Shown: positions 25,870 through 34,384 of the stretch, one piece after another | How the letters are laid out: each line of letters starts with the position of its first letter | Numbering within the stretch: position 1 is the first letter of the stretch | Source of the DNA: an uncultured Pseudomonadota bacterium | GTDB taxonomy: Bacteria > Myxococcota_A > UBA796 > GCA-2862545 | Direction: 5' to 3' | Length of the DNA: 64,000 nucleotides | NCBI GenBank assembly: GCA_913061235.1 | Contig: CAJXTB010000004.1 | Coordinates: forward strand, 1-64,000 | Notes under the pieces: generated by a model | Told to the model about the DNA's origin: nothing | Seen by the model: only the letters and a program-made list of their open reading frames with translations | The model's database searches: none | Made by a program: the position numbers and the translations under genes

Positions 25870-26116
25870 GCGCGGACAGTATCGCGAAGCAGGACCGGAC
25901 GAGACGTCTTGGTGACGTGGTGCGTCAGGTTGCGCGATATGCGCTCGGCACTGGAAGATACGCTGCCACTGGAGCGTGAGTGCTTGGAGTCCTGATGCCA
26001 CCGATTCACAGTTCGACACCGCTGCTCACCTCCACCAATCCACAGGTTGCCGTCACCGGTTTCGTGGCACCAGTGGTCAAGGCGCTCCTTCTTCAGTCGT
26101 CTACGATGGGGGCGTC

Positions 26117-27274
26117 ATGAGCTTGCCCGACCTGACCCATGAGGAGATTGCCCGGTACAGCCGACACCTCATCCTGGACGATGTGGGGATGGAAGGCCAA
26201 CGCACGCTGAAGGGCTCGAGTGTTCTGTGCATCGGAACGGGTGGGCTCGGGTCACCTCTGTTGATGTACTTGGCGGCAGCGGGCGTGGGACGTATTGGTA
26301 TTGTCGACTTTGATGTTGTGGATGAGAGCAATCTGCAGCGTCAGATCATTCACGGTACGTCGCAAGTAGGTGTAGCCAAGGTGGTCTCCGCGGCAGCGCG
26401 CATCAAAGACATCAACCCGAATGTTCAGGTCGATACTTTTCAGGAGCCGCTAAACAGCGACAATGCGCTTCAGATCATGGCGCCATACGATGTGGTGGTG
26501 GACGGTACGGACAACTTTCCTACTCGCTACCTCATCAATGACGCATGCGTACTGCTGGGCAAGCCCAATGTGTATGGAAGCATCTTCAAGTTCGAAGGGC
26601 AGGCGAGCGTCTTCAACTACCAGGGCGGGCCGAACTACCGGGACTTGTACCCAGAACCGCCGCCACCTGGACTGGTTCCAAACTGTGCCGAAGGCGGGGT
26701 GCTCGGCATTCTTCCAGCAGTCATCGGGTCCATCCAGGCCACAGAGACGCTCAAGATTCTGCTCGGCATGGGCACGACGTTGTCCGGCCGGTTGCTGTTG
26801 TATGACGCGATGAACATGCAGTTTCGGGAGCTCAAGCTCCGCTGTGATCCGGATGGTGCGCCCATCACCGAGCTCATCGACTACGAACAGTTCTGCGGCG
26901 CTCCTATGAATGACCACGAAACGCTGGACTCAGGACATCCGGGTGCTTTCCACCGACTCACGGTCACAGACGCGAAGGCGAAGCTCGACTCTGGCTGGAA
27001 GCCATTCGTCTTGGATGTCCGCAAGCGGCACGAAGCCGACATCGTCAAGCTGTCCTTCGTGGACCGCTTGGAGCCTCATGAGACCGTCGTCAGCATCGTA
27101 GGGGAGCTGCCTGTAGCCGGAGACATTCTGGTGCACTGCAAGCTGGGCCGTCGTTCAGCCCTTGCCATTGAGTCGCTGATCGGTGCCGGGGTGGACGCAA
27201 GCCGGCTGTACAATCTCGAAGGTGGCATTACCGACTGGGCCCAGCAGGTCGATGAGAGCCTTCCGACCTACTGA
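26117..27274 (+). CDS. MoeB/ThiF-type adenylyltransferase with C-terminal rhodanese domain
   Basis: A 385-residue two-domain protein. Residues 1-270 are an E1-like adenylyltransferase: ATP loop GTGGLGSP (40-47), SNLQRQ with the finger Arg, and catalytic Cys190 in PNCAEGG. Residues ~280-385 are a rhodanese domain with active Cys341 in HCKLGRRS. Such MoeZ-like proteins activate the C-terminal Gly of ubiquitin-like sulfur carriers (MoaD/ThiS/CysO) and transfer sulfur. The CxxC pairs that bind zinc in E. coli MoeB are incomplete. The ATG at 26117 matches family starts. No carrier gene is adjacent. Confidence 0.9.
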   Translation: MSLPDLTHEEIARYSRHLILDDVGMEGQRTLKGSSVLCIGTGGLGSPLLMYLAAAGVGRIGIVDFDVVDESNLQRQIIHGTSQVGVAKVVSAAARIKDINPNVQVDTFQEPLNSDNALQIMAPYDVVVDGTDNFPTRYLINDACVLLGKPNVYGSIFKFEGQASVFNYQGGPNYRDLYPEPPPPGLVPNCAEGGVLGILPAVIGSIQATETLKILLGMGTTLSGRLLLYDAMNMQFRELKLRCDPDGAPITELIDYEQFCGAPMNDHETLDSGHPGAFHRLTVTDAKAKLDSGWKPFVLDVRKRHEADIVKLSFVDRLEPHETVVSIVGELPVAGDILVHCKLGRRSALAIESLIGAGVDASRLYNLEGGITDWAQQVDESLPTY

Positions 27275-27299
27275 CCCGCCAGACCATCGGTCTAGCGGG
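27275..27299. terminator. Bidirectional terminator hairpin
   Basis: Arms 27275-27285 and 27289-27299 pair with one mismatch around a 3-base loop. It lies immediately after the MoeB-like stop and before the stop of the convergent peroxiredoxin gene. It probably ends transcription for both, although T runs are weak. Confidence 0.5.
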
Positions 27300-27312
27300 G
27301 GGCAGCTGGGGT

Positions 27313-27789
27313 CTACAGCTCTGCGAGGATGTTCTCGGACAGTGAGCAGGTCAGGCCAAAGCCGTCTGGCTCGACCTGAAGGTGTGTGACCTTGCCGGCT
27401 TCAAGGACCATGGCGAAGCGCTTGCTGCGCGTGCCGCCGAGGACAGCAGCGTCAACGTCGAGACCCATGGCCTTGACGAACTCGGCTTGTGGGTCTGCGA
27501 GCATGCGTACCTTGTCGGCTGCGCCGGAGTGTTGGCCCCAGGCCTGCATGACGAAGGCGTCGTTTACGCTGATACAGGCGATGGTGTCAATGCCCTTCGC
27601 AGCGTACTTTTCACGGTCGCTAATGTAGCCGGGGAGGTGTGTCTTGTCGCAACCGGGCGTAAAGGCACCGGGAACACCGAACAGCAGCACCTTGCCAGTG
27701 CTGAACGCCTGGCTGGGGTCGAGAGCGTCACCTGGGTGGGTCTCGTGGAGTGTTGCGGAGGGTAGGGAATCGCCGACGGAAATGGCCAT
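27313..27789 (-). CDS. Peroxiredoxin (Prx5/hybrid type)
   Basis: A 158-residue thiol peroxidase of the Prx5 group. The peroxidatic Cys47 lies in the motif GAFTPGCDKTHLPGY. A second Cys near residue 148 (GLTCSLSENIL) could be the resolving Cys. It reduces hydrogen peroxide and organic hydroperoxides in the cytosol with glutathione, glutaredoxin or thioredoxin. Length and motif spacing match the family. It is monocistronic by position, converging with the MoeB-like gene. Confidence 0.93.
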   Translation of the reverse strand: MAISVGDSLPSATLHETHPGDALDPSQAFSTGKVLLFGVPGAFTPGCDKTHLPGYISDREKYAAKGIDTIACISVNDAFVMQAWGQHSGAADKVRMLADPQAEFVKAMGLDVDAAVLGGTRSKRFAMVLEAGKVTHLQVEPDGFGLTCSLSENILAEL

Positions 27790-27871
27790 GAAGCACCTCT
27801 GTTTTGAGAGTTGCTGGGACGTACCGCATGGGTGTCAGGTCGGCTTGTTAGCGTTCGTCGACAATCAACAG

Positions 27872-29482
27872 CTAGGCCGCTTTGGGGATTCGCAGCCGCA
27901 TGGTGGTACCCACGTGGCGTTCCGACTCAATCTCAATGCGTCCGCCAATGGACTCCACAGCCGCCTTCATGGCTGACATGCCGACTCCGCGACCGGAAAT
28001 GGTGGTGGTGACCTGGGCGATGGACAAGCCATCTTCGAACACGAGTTCTTGCCGCTGGTGCTCGCTGAACGTTCGCACCTTGTCAGCGTCGACAAAGCCC
28101 ATGGCGATGGCACGTTGGACAACGAGGTCGCTGTTGATGCCTTGTCCATCATCGACGACTTCGATCCAGGTTTCATCCTGGTGGGTTGTGATGCGCAGCT
28201 CGATGGATGCCACCTCCGGCTTGTCGCCGCGGTGTTCGAGGTCTTCGATTCCGTGGGCCAACGAATTGCGAATGAGATGGGCGAGATTGCGGAAGACGGG
28301 CCGGATCTGCCGAGGGTCGACGAGTGTGTTGCCACCGTGAACAACAAAACTGACAGGCTTCTCGAGCTTTTCAGACAGCCGCTCGACCAGTGTGTCAACG
28401 GGTCCGAGAACTTCGCTGACTGGACGCAACATCATCGAACGGGCGGTCTTCAGGATTGCCGGTGGGACGTTGTTGTCGACAAGCTGATCGTAGAGCGTTC
28501 CGAGGGCCTCGGTGCTGACCAGAACCTTGTTTTCAGGCGGTGTCTGGTATGAGATGTCTACAATGTCACGAATGCCGTTGAGAAACGCATGCACGCTGTC
28601 ATGCACACGTTGAATCTCTGGGGCACCAATGGCAGGTTCCGACTCAACGCCGTCGCAGGCAAGTACAACCCCTGAGACGCCAAACGCTCCCGCGTTGCCT
28701 TTGATGGTGTGGATGAGACGTCGTACCGTGACTTGGTCGGCGACTTGGCTACTTGCAGCGTGAAGAAGGTCCGCGGCATCTTGTACAAAGGCCTCGAAAG
28801 CACTGCGCTGTCTGAGAATCCCAATCACCACCGCGTTTCTCTCATTGTCGCGGCGTGCGGTCTCCAACGCACTGATGTCCGAGACCGAAAGCAGAATGCC
28901 GTCTACGCGGCCATCCTTTCGGAGGACTCGACCTTCGACCTGAAGGGTGCGGCCAGCAATCTCAAACCGCGATGGGAATTGGTCGAGGGTGACTTCTTCC
29001 GGCATGATGTCGTCAAAAACGGCCTCGAAGGCAATTTCCAGCTCCCATGCGTCGGCGTCGGACACGCCGAGTGCCGTCTGTAGGCTGTCGCCCGGTGAGA
29101 TGTTGCGACCCAGCAGGGCAGAGCACGATGCGGTGAATCCCTCTCGAATGGTCAGGTCAGCGTCTGCGATGAGGAAGCCGAAGGTGACGTTGTCTAGGAT
29201 GTTCTTGAGCGAACGCGTGCGGTCTGCGACCTCGACTTCTAGGCCTTGCGCGTGCTTCTGCAGCTCCTGTGCACGGACCTCCATGATGGCTCGTTTGGCT
29301 TTGGCGGCTTCCTGCTTTGCGCGCATCCGGGCAATCTGCTTTTGCACGGCGCCTGAGTCCGTACCATTCTGTAGGTGGCGGACCTTCGTCTTTAGGATGC
29401 CAACCGTCCGCTCAGCGGCGTTTGCACGGCGTTCCCATGCGGTGTTGGTGGGGTCAATGATGCTGTAGATGGTGTGGCTCAT
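27872..29482 (-). CDS. CheA-like histidine kinase with coiled coil, PAS and HPt
   Basis: A 536-residue cytosolic sensor kinase. An N-terminal coiled coil (~15-95) leads to a PAS-like domain (~95-205, ILDNVTFGFLIADADL). An HPt domain with the phospho-accepting His in LIHTIKGNAGAFG lies around residue 260. The C-terminal ATPase has the N-box HLIRNSLAHGIE, the G1 box DDGQGI and the G2 box GRGVGMS, in the CheA arrangement. No CheW-like P5 domain follows. Its ATG overlaps the stop of the FIST gene (ATGA), so the FIST protein is its probable sensory partner. No response regulator is adjacent. Confidence 0.88.
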   Translation of the reverse strand: MSHTIYSIIDPTNTAWERRANAAERTVGILKTKVRHLQNGTDSGAVQKQIARMRAKQEAAKAKRAIMEVRAQELQKHAQGLEVEVADRTRSLKNILDNVTFGFLIADADLTIREGFTASCSALLGRNISPGDSLQTALGVSDADAWELEIAFEAVFDDIMPEEVTLDQFPSRFEIAGRTLQVEGRVLRKDGRVDGILLSVSDISALETARRDNERNAVVIGILRQRSAFEAFVQDAADLLHAASSQVADQVTVRRLIHTIKGNAGAFGVSGVVLACDGVESEPAIGAPEIQRVHDSVHAFLNGIRDIVDISYQTPPENKVLVSTEALGTLYDQLVDNNVPPAILKTARSMMLRPVSEVLGPVDTLVERLSEKLEKPVSFVVHGGNTLVDPRQIRPVFRNLAHLIRNSLAHGIEDLEHRGDKPEVASIELRITTHQDETWIEVVDDGQGINSDLVVQRAIAMGFVDADKVRTFSEHQRQELVFEDGLSIAQVTTTISGRGVGMSAMKAAVESIGGRIEIESERHVGTTMRLRIPKAA

Positions 29483-30615
29483 GTGGCCTCCCCGAATGCG
29501 ACGGCGACAAGAGTCTGGTTCATGTGCAGGCCGTCGAGTTGCTCGCCGTAGGTGTCAAAGCCGATCATGTTGTCGCAGGATTGCTTGAAGACTTGGCCGA
29601 GCTGCTCGTGGGCGCCAGCTCCGTCCGCTTCAATAGCTCTAAGGATGCAGTTGAATCCAAAGAGAAAGGGGATGTTGCCCATTCGGGATTGGACGGCCGC
29701 AAGGTCTTTCGACAGTGCAGACGCCATGTCTGTGTGGCTGCCAATGTCGAGGACCATGCCCTCCTCAATGGCGCAGAAGAAGGTGATGGAGCCATCATCG
29801 TGAAGTTTTTGAATGCTACGAACGTACAGCTCGCCTTTGTAGCCGAGGGTGACCGGGTGCAGGAAGGTAGCGTCGCCGTCCAGCTCCTCTGGGGTTCGTC
29901 CGATGGCTGCTGCGTACGCTGTGGTCGCCGGGTAGCCATCGATTTCGTAGACCCTGCGTTCGGCGGGGTCCGCCTTGGTGATGACTAGGCTTGTGTCACT
30001 ACCAATGAAGTGCTGGTGCTTCATGATTTCGACGGGCGTACCGTTCTTCTTGCCCATGACCAATACGAAGGCGTCGGTGCTGGCTCCGTCTGCATGGAGC
30101 ACCTGGGTTTGCGAAAAGGCGAGGTCGTCGCCCGCACTGCCGCCCGCCATGTGCACACCGCATAGCGCGCTGTCAATAAATGCAGATACGGACTCTTCTT
30201 TTGTGGAAAGGCCGTCAATGAATAGCATGCTGAAGAACTCGTCTGACTCCACATCGTCAGGAGTCGTACCGAGGTCAGCGAACAGGCCTTTGATGAGGGT
30301 TTCGGCTTGCTTTGCCGTGAATTCTGCCAAGCCAGTGACACGCCGTGTGGCCCATTCGATGCCCGAGTTGCACACGCCCGTGAGCACGACCGCATTTCGG
30401 TAGTGTTGGCCATCCAAGTGTTCGCCTGAGGTCGTGCATCCTGCGATGACCACGTCTGGGAATCGTTCGTTCAGTGCCTGAACAACATCTTGCGGGTCTT
30501 GTGTCGCCGAACAGAGCGCGAACACGATGTCTGGTGTCGATGACCAGTTCGCGACGGCTTCTTGGACGGCCTGTGCGCCACACGTTGCCGCTGACATGCC
30601 TTGAACGATATTCAT
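29479..30615 (-). CDS. FIST-domain sensory protein
   Basis: A 378-residue protein with FIST_N (~15-215; CTTSGEHLDGQHYRNAVVL and MAGGSAGDDLAF) and FIST_C (~225-360; GYPATTAYAAAIG and FLFGFNCILRA) domains. FIST domains are small-ligand sensors, proposed to bind amino acids, that partner signalling kinases. The ATG at 30615 has GGAGG upstream; an upstream in-frame start at 30642 is disfavoured. The stop overlaps the start of the CheA-like kinase, making a tight two-gene signalling operon. No membrane segment is seen, so sensing is cytoplasmic. Confidence 0.87.
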   Translation of the reverse strand: MNIVQGMSAATCGAQAVQEAVANWSSTPDIVFALCSATQDPQDVVQALNERFPDVVIAGCTTSGEHLDGQHYRNAVVLTGVCNSGIEWATRRVTGLAEFTAKQAETLIKGLFADLGTTPDDVESDEFFSMLFIDGLSTKEESVSAFIDSALCGVHMAGGSAGDDLAFSQTQVLHADGASTDAFVLVMGKKNGTPVEIMKHQHFIGSDTSLVITKADPAERRVYEIDGYPATTAYAAAIGRTPEELDGDATFLHPVTLGYKGELYVRSIQKLHDDGSITFFCAIEEGMVLDIGSHTDMASALSKDLAAVQSRMGNIPFLFGFNCILRAIEADGAGAHEQLGQVFKQSCDNMIGFDTYGEQLDGLHMNQTLVAVAFGEAT

Positions 30616-30727
30616 GGAACCTCCAGTATGAGGAGCGAACATCGGATTGGCTACCGGGTGGGTTGAGAGAATTTTGAGAACAATGACTATGCAAGGCTGA
30701 ATTGGTCAGAATGCTGGTCGACTGGAT

Positions 30728-32599
30728 TTACCTGGATGGCACTTCGGGTGTCCCGTCCTTACCCGTCTCTAAGAAGTGCTCGTAGATGTCGATTGCTGCG
30801 CGCTCTTCGAAGACTACAAAGTGACTGCCTGTGGGCCACTGGCTGAACGCGCCAGTGACGGTTCGGTCCCAGGCTTCGACGTTGTTGGAGACGGTGCCAC
30901 CCTCTGGCTTCAGCCCGCGAATCTCCATGCCATCGGACTGTGGCAGATAGGGGTCTGTTGGCTGCAGGCGTCCGGCAATCGCCAGTGCTTCGCTGGTTCG
31001 TGCGGGGGTTTGCTCGTCGTTCACACCGCTGAACAGTAGGATGTTGGTGCTTTGTTGCCCCTCCCAGGTACCCGGCTCCGCGTTCCAGTACGGGGCGTAG
31101 TTGATGGGGTCGGTCACCTCGACAAGCATCTGGACCATCCCGCTGATGGGATGCAGTTCGTGGAGCGTTTCATTGCTGTCAAAGTCGAGCAGATTGGCAA
31201 CGGTCTCGGCGATGTCCAGCGGCTCTTTTCGTTCGACGAGTGTGATGGCTAGGCCAGCACCAGCACCACTGAGCACCATGCCATCGAGCTTGTCTCCGAG
31301 GAACGGGGCAGCCATTGCGCCGGTGAGTCCGCCTTGGGAGTGGCCCATGAAGAACACGCGCTCGGGGTCTAGACGAACCTCTTCACCAGAGTCGGTGGTG
31401 AATGTGGTGGGGCCGTTGGTGAGTGCTTGAGCGAGCCAAATGGCGTCGATAGCGCCCTGGCGGAAGTTCGCGCGGGCCGACTCTGGATTGAAGTAGTTGA
31501 AGCTGTGCAGGCTTGCATCGGTGTTGGGAGTCGCCCGGGTACCGTGCAGTGGTTGATCAATTCCAATGCCTACAAAGCCAGCGCGCGCGAAAGCCGCTGC
31601 GACCTCGGTCCTTCGGTCTGAATTGGCGAAGCTGTCGAACTGGCCACCGGTTCCGTGTTGGTAGATGACGACGGGGTAGCCGGAGTCTGGCTGGTCTTGA
31701 CGCGTGTTCGGTGTGGAGACCGCAATGCGCAGGTTCTCCCATGCGGCCACCATGGGCTGACCGTCGGACTCACGGAAGCGGAAGCCACCGCCTGCATTGA
31801 TGTACGGGCGCTGACCATGTTGGAAGAGTGGCGCTGGAATCGAGCCTACGAACACGTCGTACAACAGTCCGGTTGGGCGTTCTTCGATGATTTGGTCGAG
31901 TACCGGTGGCTCCACGCGCTCGCGTAGGAAGCGGGCGATGCGTGCCATTTCTGCGGTCGGGTCGTCCGTTGTAAAGGTGGTCGCGACGGCAATGTCTTCC
32001 ACTCCGTAGCCAACCAGCGGCAACGTATCGACGAGTGGGGCAATCAGCGCGTGTTCCGGGTGGTCTCGGTCGAGCAGGTCTGTGAACGCGGGGGCGCGCT
32101 GGGCCAGCGATGTGTCGATGATGAGCGCGTAGGTGGTGTTGGGGCGCAACGGAAAGCCCCACTGTGGAGCGACAGCCAAGAAGTGGTTGGGCTCGAAGCT
32201 GGTGTTGTTGTCCGTGTAGTGCCACTGGATTGGGATGCGCTCGCCGTTGTGAGCGGTGCCCGGTGCCACGGCGAACAGGCCGACTGCGCTGCTGTCTTCC
32301 AAGCTCTCGGTAGCGGTCGGCAACAGGTCGGTGTCGATGTTCGCGTCGAAGGTGATGTAGATGGGGCTGTTTGTGCCGAAGCCCTTTTGGACCTCGGCAA
32401 TCTGCAGGTAGCTATCTACGAATCCCGATGCGCTTGGGTTGGGAAAGCCGACCATGGAGATGGTGCCGTCATCGTCCCGAACGCGGTCGTTGGGCCATGG
32501 GGCATCGAACAAATCCTCGCTCTGTAGGTCGTACAGCGGCGTGGGGAGGTTGGTGTCGCCACAGGCGCTCAGCAGGCTGATCAGAATGAGGGCGCGCAT
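30728..32599 (-). CDS. Large lipoprotein alpha/beta hydrolase
   Basis: A 623-residue lipoprotein with lipobox LLSAC at residues ~9-13. An N-terminal ~270-residue beta-rich region precedes the hydrolase domain. The nucleophile elbow is MGHSQGGLTGAM, the oxyanion region is VVIYQHGTGGQFDSF, and an Asp in FSGVNDEQTPAR and a His in PTGSHFVVFEE could complete the triad. It resembles the large virginiamycin-B-lyase or Ig-domain-linked lipases common in Myxococcota. It is divergent from purC over a 155-bp gap. Substrate unknown. Confidence 0.83.
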   Translation of the reverse strand: MRALILISLLSACGDTNLPTPLYDLQSEDLFDAPWPNDRVRDDDGTISMVGFPNPSASGFVDSYLQIAEVQKGFGTNSPIYITFDANIDTDLLPTATESLEDSSAVGLFAVAPGTAHNGERIPIQWHYTDNNTSFEPNHFLAVAPQWGFPLRPNTTYALIIDTSLAQRAPAFTDLLDRDHPEHALIAPLVDTLPLVGYGVEDIAVATTFTTDDPTAEMARIARFLRERVEPPVLDQIIEERPTGLLYDVFVGSIPAPLFQHGQRPYINAGGGFRFRESDGQPMVAAWENLRIAVSTPNTRQDQPDSGYPVVIYQHGTGGQFDSFANSDRRTEVAAAFARAGFVGIGIDQPLHGTRATPNTDASLHSFNYFNPESARANFRQGAIDAIWLAQALTNGPTTFTTDSGEEVRLDPERVFFMGHSQGGLTGAMAAPFLGDKLDGMVLSGAGAGLAITLVERKEPLDIAETVANLLDFDSNETLHELHPISGMVQMLVEVTDPINYAPYWNAEPGTWEGQQSTNILLFSGVNDEQTPARTSEALAIAGRLQPTDPYLPQSDGMEIRGLKPEGGTVSNNVEAWDRTVTGAFSQWPTGSHFVVFEERAAIDIYEHFLETGKDGTPEVPSR

Positions 32600-32754
32600 A
32601 CAGGCTCCGGTAGACAGTCAGCGTACCCGCGTCTTTGTGCGTTCGCACGTGTTCGACGATGTCTTCACGTGGCAATCAAGCAACGGATGTCTGACGACGG
32701 TGGCTGGCGGTTTGACCCACCGATAGGTCGACCGTCCCTTAGTGTGAGGTGAGC

Positions 32755-33477
32755 ATGTCCACGGAACGAACTGGACTTCTCTACGAGGGAAAGTCCAAGC
32801 GTGTGTCTGAGACGACGGCCACTGATCGGGTCATCTCGCAGTTTACGGACGACGCAACCGCGTTCAACGGTGTCAAGTACGCAGAGATTGCCGGCAACGG
32901 TGTCATGAACGCCCAGCTGTCGGCCTTCTTCATGGACTTGCTGGCGCAGAACGCAGTCAAACACCATCTGATTGCTGTGTTGAATGACACCGATCAGCTG
33001 TGTGAGCGGGTGGATGTGATGAGGGTCGTGGTCGTTGTTCGCAACATTGTCGCCGGTTCGTTTGCGCGCCGGAACGGCATTGAAGAGGGGCAGGCACTTC
33101 CGGTGCCGTTGGTGGAGCTCTTCGTCAAGAGTGACCCACTAGATGACCCGTTGATTGGCCACGATGCGGCAGTGGCTCTCGGTCTGGCGCAGCCATGGGA
33201 ACTGCGGCTGGCGACCGATCAAGCCTTGCTCATCAATCAAGTGCTGCGTGACTTCTGGGCCGAGCGAGACGTAGACTTGGTTGACGTTAAGGTCGAGTTT
33301 GGGCGTACCTCGAATGGCATGCCGGTCTTGGTGGACGAGCTTTTGCCGGACGGTTGTCGACTTTGGGAAAGGGGAACCGGGCGTAAGCTCGACAAGGATG
33401 TGTTCCGACGAAACCCAGGGGACCTTGCCGAGACCTACCGAGAGGTTGTCCGCCGAGCCACAGGAGGTGCCCCATGA
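32755..33477 (+). CDS. purC: SAICAR synthetase PurC
   Basis: A 240-residue SAICAR synthase joining CAIR and aspartate with ATP in de novo purine synthesis. LLYEGKSKRV near the start and the RNIVAGSFARRNGI and DVKVEFGR motifs are diagnostic. GAGGTG five bases ahead supports the ATG at 32755 rather than a GTG at 32749. It is the first gene of a five-gene overlapping purine operon; its stop overlaps the purS start (ATGA). Confidence 0.95.
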   Translation: MSTERTGLLYEGKSKRVSETTATDRVISQFTDDATAFNGVKYAEIAGNGVMNAQLSAFFMDLLAQNAVKHHLIAVLNDTDQLCERVDVMRVVVVVRNIVAGSFARRNGIEEGQALPVPLVELFVKSDPLDDPLIGHDAAVALGLAQPWELRLATDQALLINQVLRDFWAERDVDLVDVKVEFGRTSNGMPVLVDELLPDGCRLWERGTGRKLDKDVFRRNPGDLAETYREVVRRATGGAP

Positions 33478-33707
33478 CCGCGTTTGTCACCGTGATGCTG
33501 CGACCCGGTATTCTGGACCCTCAAGGGCTTGCCATCGCGGATGGACTGGCCGGTCTCGGCCACAAGGGCGTGCAGTCGGTTCGAGTCGGAAAGGTGTTTG
33601 AGATTGCTTTGGACGACGCCGACAATGTGCAAGAGCGCGTCACCCAGATGGCGAAAGACCTGCTTGCGAATCCGGTCATTGAGGACTTCACCGTCGAGGT
33701 TCGCTGA
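33474..33707 (+). CDS. purS: FGAM synthetase subunit PurS
   Basis: A 77-residue subunit with the typical PurS pattern: VTVMLRPGILDPQG, GVQSVRVGKVFEI and a final DFTVEVR. PurS bridges PurL and PurQ so that ammonia can pass between them. It overlaps purC by four bases and shares one base with purQ (TGATG), so the FGAM synthetase subunits are translated in a coupled series. Confidence 0.95.
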   Translation: MTAFVTVMLRPGILDPQGLAIADGLAGLGHKGVQSVRVGKVFEIALDDADNVQERVTQMAKDLLANPVIEDFTVEVR

Positions 33708-34384
33708 TGGCACGCGTAGGGGTGGTGACCTTTCCGGGCTCGAACTGCGATGCCGACATGCGCCGTGCTGTTCAGGAGACGGACGGTCTTGAAGCGGTCG
33801 CGTTGTGGCACAAGGAAGCGGACCTACAGGGGGTTGACGCCGTCATCCTCCCAGGTGGATTTTCGTATGGTGACTACCTGCGTTGTGGTGCCATGGCGCG
33901 CCTGTCGCCGGTCATGCAGGCTGTGACCGAGTTTGCCAATGCAGGCGGTCCGGTGCTCGGCGTGTGCAACGGCTTTCAGATTCTGTGTGAAGCGGGACTG
34001 CTTCCGGGGGCTTTGGTTCGCAACCGCGACCTTCGCTTTGTGTGCGACCGCGTCCGGGTGGTGGTCTCACGCACAACACCATTCACGAACGTCTCGGACG
34101 GTGTGCTTACGCTGCCGATTGCTCACGGCGAGGGGTGCTGGGTTGCTGACCCGAGCCAACTGCAGGCGTTGGATGACGCCGGACAGCTGCTGTTTCGCTA
34201 TGTGACAGAAGACGGGACTCGGGGAGACAACCCCAATGGCTCGCTGCGTGACGTGGCTGGAGTGTGCAATGCCCAGGGCAACGTTGTGGGCTTGATGCCG
34301 CACCCCGAACGGGCTTGCCGGCCTGCCCTCAAAGGCATCGATGGGCAGCTCTTCTTCGCACACTTGGCCAGGAGCCTGGCATGA
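33707..34384 (+). CDS. purQ: FGAM synthetase glutaminase subunit PurQ
   Basis: A 225-residue class-I glutamine amidotransferase. [12 protein letters not shown] at the start, the nucleophile elbow GVCNGFQIL with the catalytic Cys near residue 87, and the HPE triad part in PHPERACRP are all intact. It supplies ammonia to PurL. It overlaps purS by one base and purL by four. Confidence 0.96.
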   Translation: MARVGVVTFPGSNCDADMRRAVQETDGLEAVALWHKEADLQGVDAVILPGGFSYGDYLRCGAMARLSPVMQAVTEFANAGGPVLGVCNGFQILCEAGLLPGALVRNRDLRFVCDRVRVVVSRTTPFTNVSDGVLTLPIAHGEGCWVADPSQLQALDDAGQLLFRYVTEDGTRGDNPNGSLRDVAGVCNAQGNVVGLMPHPERACRPALKGIDGQLFFAHLARSLA

